Below, one piece after another: positions 30,504 through 39,182 of a DNA stretch of 64,000 nucleotides. The notes under the pieces are model-generated. The model was given only the letters and a program-made list of their open reading frames with translations, did not search any database and was not told the origin of the DNA. The first letter of the stretch is position 1. Each line of letters opens with the position of its first letter. Made by a program: the position numbers and the translations under genes. Origin of the DNA: Zasmidium citrigriseum (lineage: Eukaryota > Ascomycota > Dothideomycetes > Mycosphaerellales > Mycosphaerellaceae); NCBI GenBank assembly GCA_002786025.1, contig NHNW01000040.1, positions 62,001 to 126,000 on the forward strand, written 5' to 3'.

Positions 30504-31583
30504 ATGCCTCCCCGAAAGGCGCCGATACCGCGCGGCACCTTCGCATACCACGCCAAACATCTCCAACAACGCTGTCCACGGCGACGATTCGCATCGACTC
30601 TTGCACTCCCTGAACACCCACTATGGCGCGGTCAAGACCCCGTAACTCGCCTCGGACAGTCGATAACAGGCGGCATGGAATGGCAGACGAGCACGTATTG
30701 CTGGAACGACGCAAACCTTAAAACTCTACCCGTGGCAGCCACCAACGTGGAAAAGCTGATCGAGGGATTTGTCACGATGAAGCAAGTCAACAACGAGGGA
30801 AAGGACCCTCGAGCAGTACGAACGGCATTGGCCGCCAGAAGAAAGAGTGCAGACAAGGTCTATGTCAGCAAACCCCGGATGAAGGACTTTGGCGATCGGA
30901 TACAACTGACGGCATTCATCTTTGATGGAAAGAAGGCCGCCTGGGAAGCTGAGGTCAAAAGGAAAAACGCGCGACCAGGACAAGCGGCAGGCGGCAAGTC
31001 TGGGAAACCAAACTTCGAGTCAGATGCGATACTGGATCCAGCGCAGCAGATTGGGCTGCAGGGACTCATTGCCAGGATATATGGCAAACCGGTGGATTTG
31101 AAGCTCATTGAGCTGAAGAAGCCCCACCTTGACGCTGACATCCTTTCTGCGGTTGTTGCGCAGAGGCTGCGGGATCGAAGGAACACGCCCCGAAGAGTCA
31201 TTCGTGATGCGACATGGAAGGCCCCCTTGCCCAACGCACAGGCGGTTGCGGCCATTCAGCAAAAGAAGGCACAGCGGCAAGCGAACAATTTCTCCTGGAG
31301 TGACTTTACGATGGGAAACCTTGGACAGACCTCGAATGAGACGATCAAGGACCAGCTGGCACTTAGCCAGGTTAGCAGTGTGGAGGTTGAGGCTGCTGGT
31401 CGTTTGACGAAGCGTTTGACGGCCAATCGATCCGCGAAGAAGATGGCGAGAAGAGGTGCGAACTCGAAGGGTCCGGCGGTTCTGTTGAGAGGGTTCAGAA
31501 AAGCCCACGTGCAGTATGCGTTTGCTGGAGGAAAGAGAAGAGTTGGTCAGTTTGGTATTCGGGTTTCATTGGGTCATGCATGA
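30504..31583 (+). CDS. mitochondrial small-subunit ribosomal protein uS3m (Var1/Rps3-like), nuclear-encoded
   Basis: A single exon of 359 residues from MPPRKAPIPRGTFAYHAK. The first 40 residues are basic and free of acidic residues (CPRRRFASTLALP), which suits a mitochondrial presequence. The body has the uS3 pattern: RIYGKPVDLKLIELKKPHLD, ADILSAVVAQRLRDRRN, and the C-terminal glycine/arginine block GRLTKRLTANRSAKKMARRG followed by KRRVGQFGIRVSLGHA. uS3m lies at the mRNA entry of the mitochondrial 37S subunit. In many filamentous ascomycetes this protein is encoded in mitochondrial DNA inside an intron of the large rRNA gene, so a nuclear copy is notable. The family call is from motifs alone. 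Confidence 0.8.
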   Translation: MPPRKAPIPRGTFAYHAKHLQQRCPRRRFASTLALPEHPLWRGQDPVTRLGQSITGGMEWQTSTYCWNDANLKTLPVAATNVEKLIEGFVTMKQVNNEGKDPRAVRTALAARRKSADKVYVSKPRMKDFGDRIQLTAFIFDGKKAAWEAEVKRKNARPGQAAGGKSGKPNFESDAILDPAQQIGLQGLIARIYGKPVDLKLIELKKPHLDADILSAVVAQRLRDRRNTPRRVIRDATWKAPLPNAQAVAAIQQKKAQRQANNFSWSDFTMGNLGQTSNETIKDQLALSQVSSVEVEAAGRLTKRLTANRSAKKMARRGANSKGPAVLLRGFRKAHVQYAFAGGKRRVGQFGIRVSLGHA

Positions 31584-31875
31584 GTGGGTCAGGAGGAATA
31601 CACCAAGACTTCGATTGAAGAAGGAGGAATCTTCGACCACACTGCTGGATTGCATACACGGGAGTCGAATCCATCCTCGCTATGCCAGCGACCCGGCATT
31701 CCGAGATGTTATGTCTCGGCCATGAGCACTGAAGAGTCAATGGCATCACCTGTATAACTGTATAAACACAAGTTGCCGATATCCCGACAGGGGAGTCAAT
31801 ATGAAACATCTTTCTCACGGCTCATGGCAATCTCGGAACGACAGTCTCCACGTCTACCGGACTTCCATGCTGTGA

Positions 31876-33655
31876 TCACAGATCGTGCTTCGCATTCTTG
31901 CTCATACCACGGAGTCGCTCGCCATACTGCAATCTGTCAGCATCGAGAAGGTCGCAGGGGTCCAAAAGAGTTCGACTCACCCGATAGAAGATGTAAGGCA
32001 AAGGTATGAAGCATATCGAAATGCCTGCAAGGAGTGAGTTTCCAGGTCCTACACCCAGTGTATTGAACAGTTGTCGAGCCTAGGGCACCGAACAGTCAGC
32101 CATCGCCAGCGCAATTTTGTCGACGTTACTCACAAACAGCGGGAAGATCGCTCCGAAGGTCGCTCGAAACAACGTGTTGCCAGCGAATATCGAAGCACTC
32201 ACGGCGGGATATGCAATACCCAAGTAGTTCAACACCGGATTGAACAAGGTAATGATGGATACCGTAAAGAAGCCAGATCCAATGACAGGCATGATCCAGT
32301 TGATGCTCGCTCTCGCTGACCAGCCGTACCAGAACAGACATATCGGCAACGCAACAGCGCCAAAGAACGTCGGCGGAAGGACCATCTCAGGTTTGAAGTC
32401 CGGTCTGTCGAATTTGGGTACCAGGCCACGTCGGATCCAGAGCAGGAAGAACGGCAATGTGACCAGACCACCGACAAAGATTCCGATGAACACCAGTCCC
32501 TGCAGTCCAATGCTGAAGCCATAGATATCCCCAAAGACGATCGGGAAACTCTCAAACCAGGTGAAGAAAACCCCATACAGCAACGCCGTATAAAGATCCA
32601 GGAAGAACACAATCGGCTCCGAGAACGTCAGCGTACACGCCCTCCCCAAAACCCTCAAATGATCCCTCGTCTTGAAGTGGGCAGCATCAATCTCCGACTG
32701 ACTCCTGAACTTCCCGTCTCCAGTAACCAACCTCAACCTCCTCGCCCTCCGTTAAAGAATATTCGCCTCACTCGTCTCCGGCAAGCAAAAGAAAATCAGC
32801 ACCACCACTGCCCCCGCCAGCCAACTCACAATCCAAATCGTCCACCGCCATCCCTTCGCCTGCGCCGCGAAACCACCTAATATAGGTCCAAAAACCGGTC
32901 CACAGATCCCGAAAGAGCCCCAGATCGTAATCCCTACCGCGACACCCGCGGGTCCGTACATATCACTTATTGTTGCGCCGCCCGTGGCTAGGGCAGGACT
33001 CCCGATGAAGCCGGTTATGAAGCGGAAGATCAGCAGCATGGGCATGTTGGTCGCGAAGCCTGTGGGGAGTTGAAGTAGGACGAAGAGGAGGAAGGTGGTG
33101 ATGTAGATTGCATTGCGGCCGAGGGAGGGGATTTCGCTCATGGGGGACCAGAGCATTGGGCCGGTGCCGTAGCCCCTATAAACATCAAAGGTCAGAATCA
33201 AGTACTTTGCTTGGGATGGGAAGTTTTGCTTACAGAGTGAACAAGGAGAGACCCAATGTTGCTACTTCGGACCCGACGCCGAATTCGCGAATTATGTCTT
33301 CTTCGCCGGGGGTGTAGATTGAACTTGCCATGTAGAAGGCCATGTTCATGAGGCAGATTTGGAGGGTTATGAAGTGTTTCCATAAGGGGGGCCAGTTATG
33401 GGGGTTTTCTGGGTCGTTTTCGCTGTACCAGCCGATGAGATGGATGTCGTGGCCTTCTCCGACAACACGGGCCTCGGCGTTGCTATGCTGCCGCGAAGCT
33501 GTCTCTTTCGCCTCATTGTTGTCCGACGCCTCTCCTCGCTGGACTTCCCGCTTTCGAATCGCCGGATCGATCTCGTCTGGATATCGAAAGATCCGCCGCC
33601 TTGAGAAGACACGAACAAGTCGGCCGAATTGGGTATCACGGATCTGTGTCGACAT
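31876..33655 (-). pseudogene. DHA1-type MFS drug transporter with in-frame stop
   Basis: Exons run from ATG 33655 (MSTQIRDTQFGRLVRVF) to TGA at 31876. All parts of a 12-TM DHA1 antiporter are present: DPENPHNWPPLWKHF before TM1, SLGRNAIYITTFLLFV, 'GSPALATGGATISDMYGP', FGPILGGFAAQAKGWRWT, then the central loop and TM7-12, ending YGERLRGMSKNAKHDL. In the central loop the frame reads ETSEANIL, stop (TAA at 32754-32752), RRARRLRLVTGDGKF. Relatives have tyrosine or leucine at that position, so one base change explains the stop. GT-AG removal of the stop would need a 25-nt intron, too short. All other introns are normal, so this is a recent loss, a read-through case or a sequence error. Confidence 0.75.
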
Positions 33656-34404
33656 CACGGCTGCTTCCAACCTCGATGTTGGTGTTGTGGGAGGACGAAG
33701 CCTTCCAAATCGATTGGGAACACCTCATTTGAAGACTCCCACATGTTGCTCATGCAAGACACTCGAAATTAGCGGAGTTTGCACTGAAAGACGGATTTAG
33801 ACGGACTGGCAACAGTCAACTCTCGAAGCCCTGTGCCTTTCCTTTTGTGAATCTCTGAAACCAAGCTCTTCCTCGACATCGAAGCACATTCGGTAAAGCA
33901 TAGGGCTGACGTCCCAAACAACCCTCGAAGTGGTATAGCGTAAGGCTGAACACAAACCCTTCTCTGATTGGCCAGCCGACATTCACTCAACCTCGACGCC
34001 AAGGATCCATGCAAGGCACCTTCATCCTTCGAAGATTTACTACTTCGAGAAGGAGTCTTGCAGAGCGTCATGACTGTACAGCTGTATTTATATGCCATGC
34101 ATCACGGTGTTTGGAAAGGGAGTGCTTAGCATGAGTGATGGCAACTGCTTCCCAGATTGGCTTTGTCCTGTCGTATGACGACCAATCAGGCGTCGCAGGC
34201 TGTCCCGGCCATGTCATCATCCCTTTGAAGGCGGGTATACTGTACGATTGAGCCATACTTGAGTTTGCTTATCGAAGCAGAAAGTTTTGAGAAATCTTTC
34301 AGCTTCTTCAGCTTTTGAGCTCTGAGTATGGATCTTCATTCCTCAGGACACATATATACCTGGACTTCTCAAACGATTTTAACCAGGACAACAACAAGCA
34401 AGCA
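33656..34404. other. intergenic, no gene seen
   Basis: Divergent promoters of the DHA1-like gene and the membrane protein gene. Short frames at 33769-34098 and 34068-34256 (minus) look like chance. The frame of the next gene is open back to a TTG at 34315 but has no ATG before 34405. Confidence 0.5.
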
Positions 34405-35661
34405 ATGGACTCATCCCACTCACAAGATGTTGAAAACACTACTCCATCTCCCCCTCCCCCCAAGGAATTCAACTTCACAGCCAACAGCCGCACATCCACA
34501 GGCTCAACCACAAACCCCAAACATGAAGCCAAAGACGCACCAATCTACCACAACTCCCTCCTCCTAGCCGTCGGCCTCCTCGACCTAACCAACGCCCTCG
34601 ACTTCCCCGCCAACGTCTGGAATCAACGCCCTCCACCCCTCTACGCCCAGATCCTGATGGGCTTGGGCGGGAGTATAGCCCTCCTAGCCATAACCATCGC
34701 GGTTTGGGATATGGTTCGATGTTATCGCAACATAGCCTTCCTGCGGCGGGAAAGGATCGGTCTTCTCGGGTCGAAGCAAGGTCTCATCGAGAAGGCCTGG
34801 CTGCGGATCAACACCCGCGAGCTCTGCTGGGAAATCATCGACCGCTTCCTGCTAGACTTCTTCATGGGTCTTACCGGGGTGTTTGTTGGCACCGGCACCC
34901 TAATGGCCCTCCGCTATCAAGACGACAAAATTTTCAACCTCTCCAACATCCTCTCCGGATACCTCGGAAACTCCTTCTTGGCCTTCTACGCCCTGCTCAA
35001 CGTCCTCTGGTCGGGCGTGATGTTCCACCGCGCACACGCCAATCAGGCCGCCGTCAGGCGGTCCAGTCTTGACCCGGAGCTCGCAGGGCTGATGAAGTGG
35101 CACGCGTGGAAACATCAGCTGTACGCTGCGGTGAATGGGACGACGTTGGTGGTTAGTGGGGTGGCGAGTATGGTGTCCGCGACGATGTGGCAGGGGTATG
35201 TCGTGCAGGTGCCTTGTGTGGTGGGGAGTTTGTTTGTGGTGGGGTTTTGGAGGTTTGCGTTGGGGTATGATCGGTTGAGTTTTCAGGCGAGGAGTAGGGC
35301 GGGAGAGATCGATCTTCTGGAGCGAGTGAGGGCGGTCGTGGAGGTCAGGGCTTCGCTCGAGAGGAAACAAGAGGGTGATCTCGTCCAGATTGTGAGTGGA
35401 TCTGGAGAGAGCGGTTTGCGGAGTGTGATGGACTTCTTGGGAGATGTTGGCTTGAGAGGGGAGCTGGAGGCCAGGCTTGCTGGTATACCGGAGCCGGGAG
35501 ACCAGGAAAAAGCGTCGACAACGTCGATCTCGCAGGAAGTGACGGGATGCATTGAAGCGGCTGGCATTAGGCGATTTCGGTATGAGGAGCGATTTCTTCT
35601 GGAGCTGTATGGATACTACCTGCGAGAGAAGGAAGTAGCCCAAGCCCATGGCAAGGTGTAG
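34405..35661 (+). CDS. multi-pass membrane protein, unknown
   Basis: Single exon, 418 residues, starting at MDSSHSQDVENTTPS. I do not recognise the family. The first 45 residues are Ser/Thr/Pro-rich. Hydrophobic segments follow: YAQILMGLGGSIALLAITIA, FLLDFFMGLTGVFVGTGTLM, NSFLAFYALLNVLWSGVMF, AAVNGTTLVVSGVASMVSA and VVQVPCVVGSLFVVGFW, so about five membrane spans. The last 130 residues are soluble and helical (LLERVRAVVEVRASLERKQE) and end in a charged helix. Fungal genomes carry many such conserved hypothetical membrane proteins. Codon use shifts from C-rich to G-rich third positions halfway through, without any frame break. Confidence 0.75.
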   Translation: MDSSHSQDVENTTPSPPPPKEFNFTANSRTSTGSTTNPKHEAKDAPIYHNSLLLAVGLLDLTNALDFPANVWNQRPPPLYAQILMGLGGSIALLAITIAVWDMVRCYRNIAFLRRERIGLLGSKQGLIEKAWLRINTRELCWEIIDRFLLDFFMGLTGVFVGTGTLMALRYQDDKIFNLSNILSGYLGNSFLAFYALLNVLWSGVMFHRAHANQAAVRRSSLDPELAGLMKWHAWKHQLYAAVNGTTLVVSGVASMVSATMWQGYVVQVPCVVGSLFVVGFWRFALGYDRLSFQARSRAGEIDLLERVRAVVEVRASLERKQEGDLVQIVSGSGESGLRSVMDFLGDVGLRGELEARLAGIPEPGDQEKASTTSISQEVTGCIEAAGIRRFRYEERFLLELYGYYLREKEVAQAHGKV

Positions 35662-35901
35662 AGATAGACGTATGACTGCACTTACTTGTGACTTCTCTGC
35701 CACAGGCTACTGTATCAGCTATAATAGCCCGTGTCATACAAAGGCGGCCTGCGTTTGAACACAATGAGATTCTTGTTTTATGGAAGATCTCCAATGATAC
35801 ATGCCACGCACTCTCGCGCGCTCTGCGCCCATCAAACGCCTGTATGGGTATGTCATATGTACACCCTTATGCTTTGCTCCACCCCATAACATTCCCTCCT
35901 T

Positions 35902-37405
35902 CTACCTGTCGACCTCACCGAACACCAAGTCCATGGTTCCAATGATCGCGACAGCATCGGCAAGCAAATGCCCTCTGCTGACCTGGTCGAAGCAAGACAA
36001 GTGGGCAAATCCAGGAGCACGGATCTTGCATCGGTAAGGTCGTTCGCTGCCATCTGAAACGACATATACACCCATCTCGCCCTTGGGTGCCTCAATGGCG
36101 GAGTAGGTCTCACCAGGTGGGACAGTGTAACCCTTGCTGAAGAGCAAGAAGTGATGGATCAGAGCCTCCATGTTCTCCTTCATGGCGGCGCGGGGTGGCG
36201 GCGAGATCTTGTAGTCTTCAACCTTGACAGGGCCAGCTGGCATCTTGTTCAAGCATTGGTGGATGATTCGCAATGATTGACGGAACTCCTCCATTCGGCA
36301 GAGGTAGCGGTCGTAGCAGTCACCGTTGACACCGACTGGGACGTCGAACTCGACCTGGTCGTATGCATCGTAGGGCTGAGACTTGCGAACATCCCATGGC
36401 ACACCTGATCCTCGCAACATGACACCGGAGAAAGACATGTTCAAAGCCTCCGCAGCGGGGACGACACCAACACCCTTGGTGCGGCCAATCCAGATGCGGT
36501 TGTCAGTAAGCATCTCCTCGGTCTCGTCAATGCGGTCGCCGAATTGGGTAGCCCATTGGTAGATATCATCGAGAAGGCCGACTGGCAGATCCTGAGACAC
36601 GCCACCTGGACGGACGTAGGCGGCGTGAAGGCGGGCACCAGAGACACGTTCGTAGAATTCCTGTATCCGTCAGCATTGATCATTCCCATTTACTTGCTCG
36701 ACTTCTTACCATAAGCTTCTCTCGCTCCTCGAAACCCCACAGGAAAGGCGTCAAAGCACCAACATCCATAGCGTGTGACAGGACAGACATGAGATGGTTC
36801 AAGATTCTGGTAATCTCTCCAAACAGTGTGCGAATCCACTTGGCTCTTTCTGGGATCTCGATGTTCAAAAGCTTCTCCACGGCAAGCGAGAAGCACTGCT
36901 CGTTGGTCATCATAGATACGTAGTCCAGACGGTCGAAGTATGGCAGGGCCTGCATATATGTCTTGTACTCGATCAACTTCTCAGTGCCACGGTGCAGCAG
37001 ACCCACGTGGGGATCGGCGCGCACGATTTCTTCGCCATTGAGTTCCAGAATCAGTCGCAACACACCGTGAGCGGCAGGATGCTGAGGTCCAAAGTTGACG
37101 GTATAGTGGCGGATCTTGCGCTGCTCGGGGGTGTCGGCGGACTCGTCTGGCACGTTGAAGTTGAGCTTGTCGGGGTTGACGGGGTGGCCAAAGGTCGGAT
37201 CGACGGGCACGAGGCGTGTGCCTTCGTGCGGCTGGATGACATTCTGGGTCTGCGAGATGGGGTTCGGATGCGATGCTGGCTCGGCGGGTGTGGCGAGTCT
37301 TCGCGCTGGAGTGGTGGAGAGGCAGCGCAGGGAGGCGATCCGGGGCGGAGGCCTCGAACACACCCTCTTGGCGCCGTGGGCCAGGCGACTGAGAGGCACG
37401 GCCAT
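35902..37405 (-). CDS. nuo49: NADH:ubiquinone oxidoreductase 49-kDa subunit (NDUFS2)
   Basis: Two exons, 37405-36710 and 36660-35902, joined by a 49-nt intron inside [19 protein letters not shown]. The start [20 protein letters not shown] is a mitochondrial presequence. Strong landmarks: [16 protein letters not shown] (quinone-binding loop histidines), [45 protein letters not shown], and the C-terminal [11 protein letters not shown] plus [13 protein letters not shown]. The length of about 484 residues is normal. This subunit forms, with the PSST subunit, the quinone-reduction site of complex I in the mitochondrial matrix arm. It is divergent from RPC40 over 250 nt. Confidence 0.97.
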
Positions 37406-37655
37406 CGTCTGTCGCGGGGTGCCGGGGGCGCGGTGGTGGAGGAGCGGAGAGGAGGTGGGCGGCGAGAGGGAGCGTCGTCTCAAGGTCAATGGAGGCAATG
37501 GAAGAAGCTCGTGGGCGTCATTACTTGCCGTGCTGCCCATTGGCTGTGCATGGCGGGCCGTTCCTGCAGATTCGCCGCACCTGCCGCGACTCGAACGACC
37601 TTCAAATGTTTCTTCAATCCGGTCGAACCTCACTTTCTTCCAGTCGCACGCCAAC
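37406..37655. promoter_or_regulatory. bidirectional promoter of complex I 49-kDa subunit and RPC40
   Basis: Only 250 nt separate the two divergent start codons, so the housekeeping genes must share this promoter. The frame of RPC40 is open upstream through it, but the conserved protein starts at 37656. Confidence 0.6.
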
Positions 37656-38837
37656 ATGCCGTCGTGGGCGCCGCTGACCGAGGAGCAGCTGCAACAGCGG
37701 CGCATCGTTAATGTCAACGCCGAGACCGTCACCAACACCGCCTCCACCGACATCCCCGGCCACTACGGCCCAGCGCAAGACGATTCCTGGAATCTCGAAC
37801 AGTTTCGCCAAAATCTGAAAGTCGAATTCCACCAGAACAAGCCTTACGATGCCGCCTTCTCACTCATTGGCGTCGACGCCAGCATAGCGAATGCCTTCAG
37901 AAGAATCCTTCTCTCCGAAATCCCCACACTTGCGATCGAGGATGTCTTTTTCTTCGATAATACCAGCATCATTCAAGACGAGGTTTTGGCGCACAGACTA
38001 GGCTTGATACCCCTCACAGGTGGACATGAAGGACTGCGGTGGATGCATTGGTATAGGAAGCCACCTCCCAAAGACGACTATGCGGCACAAGCAGCATGGG
38101 AAGCAGAACAAGAGGCAGGGGAGGCCAGCGCAAGCGCAAGTGTGCCGAACGATTACAACACTGTTGTCTTGAGTCTGAATGTGGAGTGTCGGTGGGCTAC
38201 AATGGAGGAGGATGGCAGAGATGGCAGACAATTGGCCAAGGAGGGAAGTACGGATCCCAATGAGCGATACGTCAACAGCAACGTCTACGCACATCAGCTC
38301 GAGTTCCAGCCGGAAGGAAAGTACCAGCCTGAGCTTTTCTCTGGTGAGAACAGGATACGACCTGTCAACCCCGACATCCTCATCGCCAAACTCAGACCAG
38401 GTCAACGGATACACGTGCGGTTGCACTGCATCAAGGGAATAGGCGCAGACCATGCCAAGTTCTCGCCTGTCGCTACTGCATCGTATCGCCTACTCCCCGA
38501 CATCAAAATCACCAAGCCGATCACTGGCGCTGATGCAAAAGCATTCCAGAAGTGCTTCCCGCGGGGTGTGATTGGGCTGGAGGACGATGCAGAGAGTGGC
38601 GAGAAGAAGGCTGTTGTGGTCGACCCCTTCAAGGACACAGTCAGCCGAGAATGCTTGAGATACGACGAGTTCAAGGACAAGGTCAAGCTGGGTCGGATAC
38701 GGGATCACTTCATCTTTAGCGTCGAGAGCACAGGCCAATTCGAGAGCGATGAGCTGTTCATTGACAGCATACGGTTACTGAAGGCGAAGGCGCAGCGATT
38801 CAAGCGGCATCTGAGCGAGCTCGAGGAGGGGCGGTGA
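37656..38837 (+). CDS. RPC40: RNA polymerase I and III subunit AC40 (RPAC1)
   Basis: Single exon, 393 residues, from [16 protein letters not shown]. It shows the alpha-like D domain of polymerase assembly subunits: [20 protein letters not shown], then [39 protein letters not shown], and after an insert [20 protein letters not shown]. The C-terminal dimerisation part [20 protein letters not shown] is also present. AC40 pairs with AC19 to nucleate RNA polymerases I and III in the nucleus. Length and motif order match fungal RPC40, and the missing cysteine cluster distinguishes it from RPB3. Confidence 0.96.
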   Translation: MPSWAPLTEEQLQQRRIVNVNAETVTNTASTDIPGHYGPAQDDSWNLEQFRQNLKVEFHQNKPYDAAFSLIGVDASIANAFRRILLSEIPTLAIEDVFFFDNTSIIQDEVLAHRLGLIPLTGGHEGLRWMHWYRKPPPKDDYAAQAAWEAEQEAGEASASASVPNDYNTVVLSLNVECRWATMEEDGRDGRQLAKEGSTDPNERYVNSNVYAHQLEFQPEGKYQPELFSGENRIRPVNPDILIAKLRPGQRIHVRLHCIKGIGADHAKFSPVATASYRLLPDIKITKPITGADAKAFQKCFPRGVIGLEDDAESGEKKAVVVDPFKDTVSRECLRYDEFKDKVKLGRIRDHFIFSVESTGQFESDELFIDSIRLLKAKAQRFKRHLSELEEGR

Positions 38838-39182
38838 TGTAAAAAGATGTTTTTTCAATGCATAGCAGCGGAGTTTGGGGCGGATGTAGGTTGGTCAAGC
38901 GGGAAGGGCGAAAGGTAGATACCACCAGCGATGGAAATCGATTTCGTGTTTTGTAAAAGATGTACTGCTGCGAACTGGTCCGCGTCGCAGTTGCCACGAG
39001 CGTCGTGTGTCCCAAGGAAGGAGCAGCCGGACGAAGTCAACAACAGCGGAAGGCTGCAGCTTCCGCTTCATGCTGCTACAAACGCCATACGCCCACGTCG
39101 TGCGAACAAACGCTGCCATTCAACTTGATCGGACGACATCGCCAATGCCCATGACAATAATGACAACAGTACACAAGTCAAC
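38838..39182. other. intergenic, no gene seen
   Basis: 3' region of RPC40 and promoter of the first member of the zinc-finger-like array. Small frames overlap on both strands without protein character. Confidence 0.5.

Noticed and set aside
32730..32760. A tiny intron that would remove the stop in the DHA1 transporter
   Set aside because: The only frame-keeping GT-AG choice is about 25 nt, below known fungal intron sizes, and it would delete conserved residues.
34900..35703. 267-residue minus-strand frame antisense to the membrane protein at 34405
   Set aside because: Composition is Pro/His/Arg-rich without domains, as expected from the complement of a codon-biased gene.
36794..37711. 305-residue plus-strand frame antisense to the complex I 49-kDa gene
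   Set aside because: The opposite strand encodes a highly conserved protein here; this frame is its shadow and the upstream extension of RPC40.
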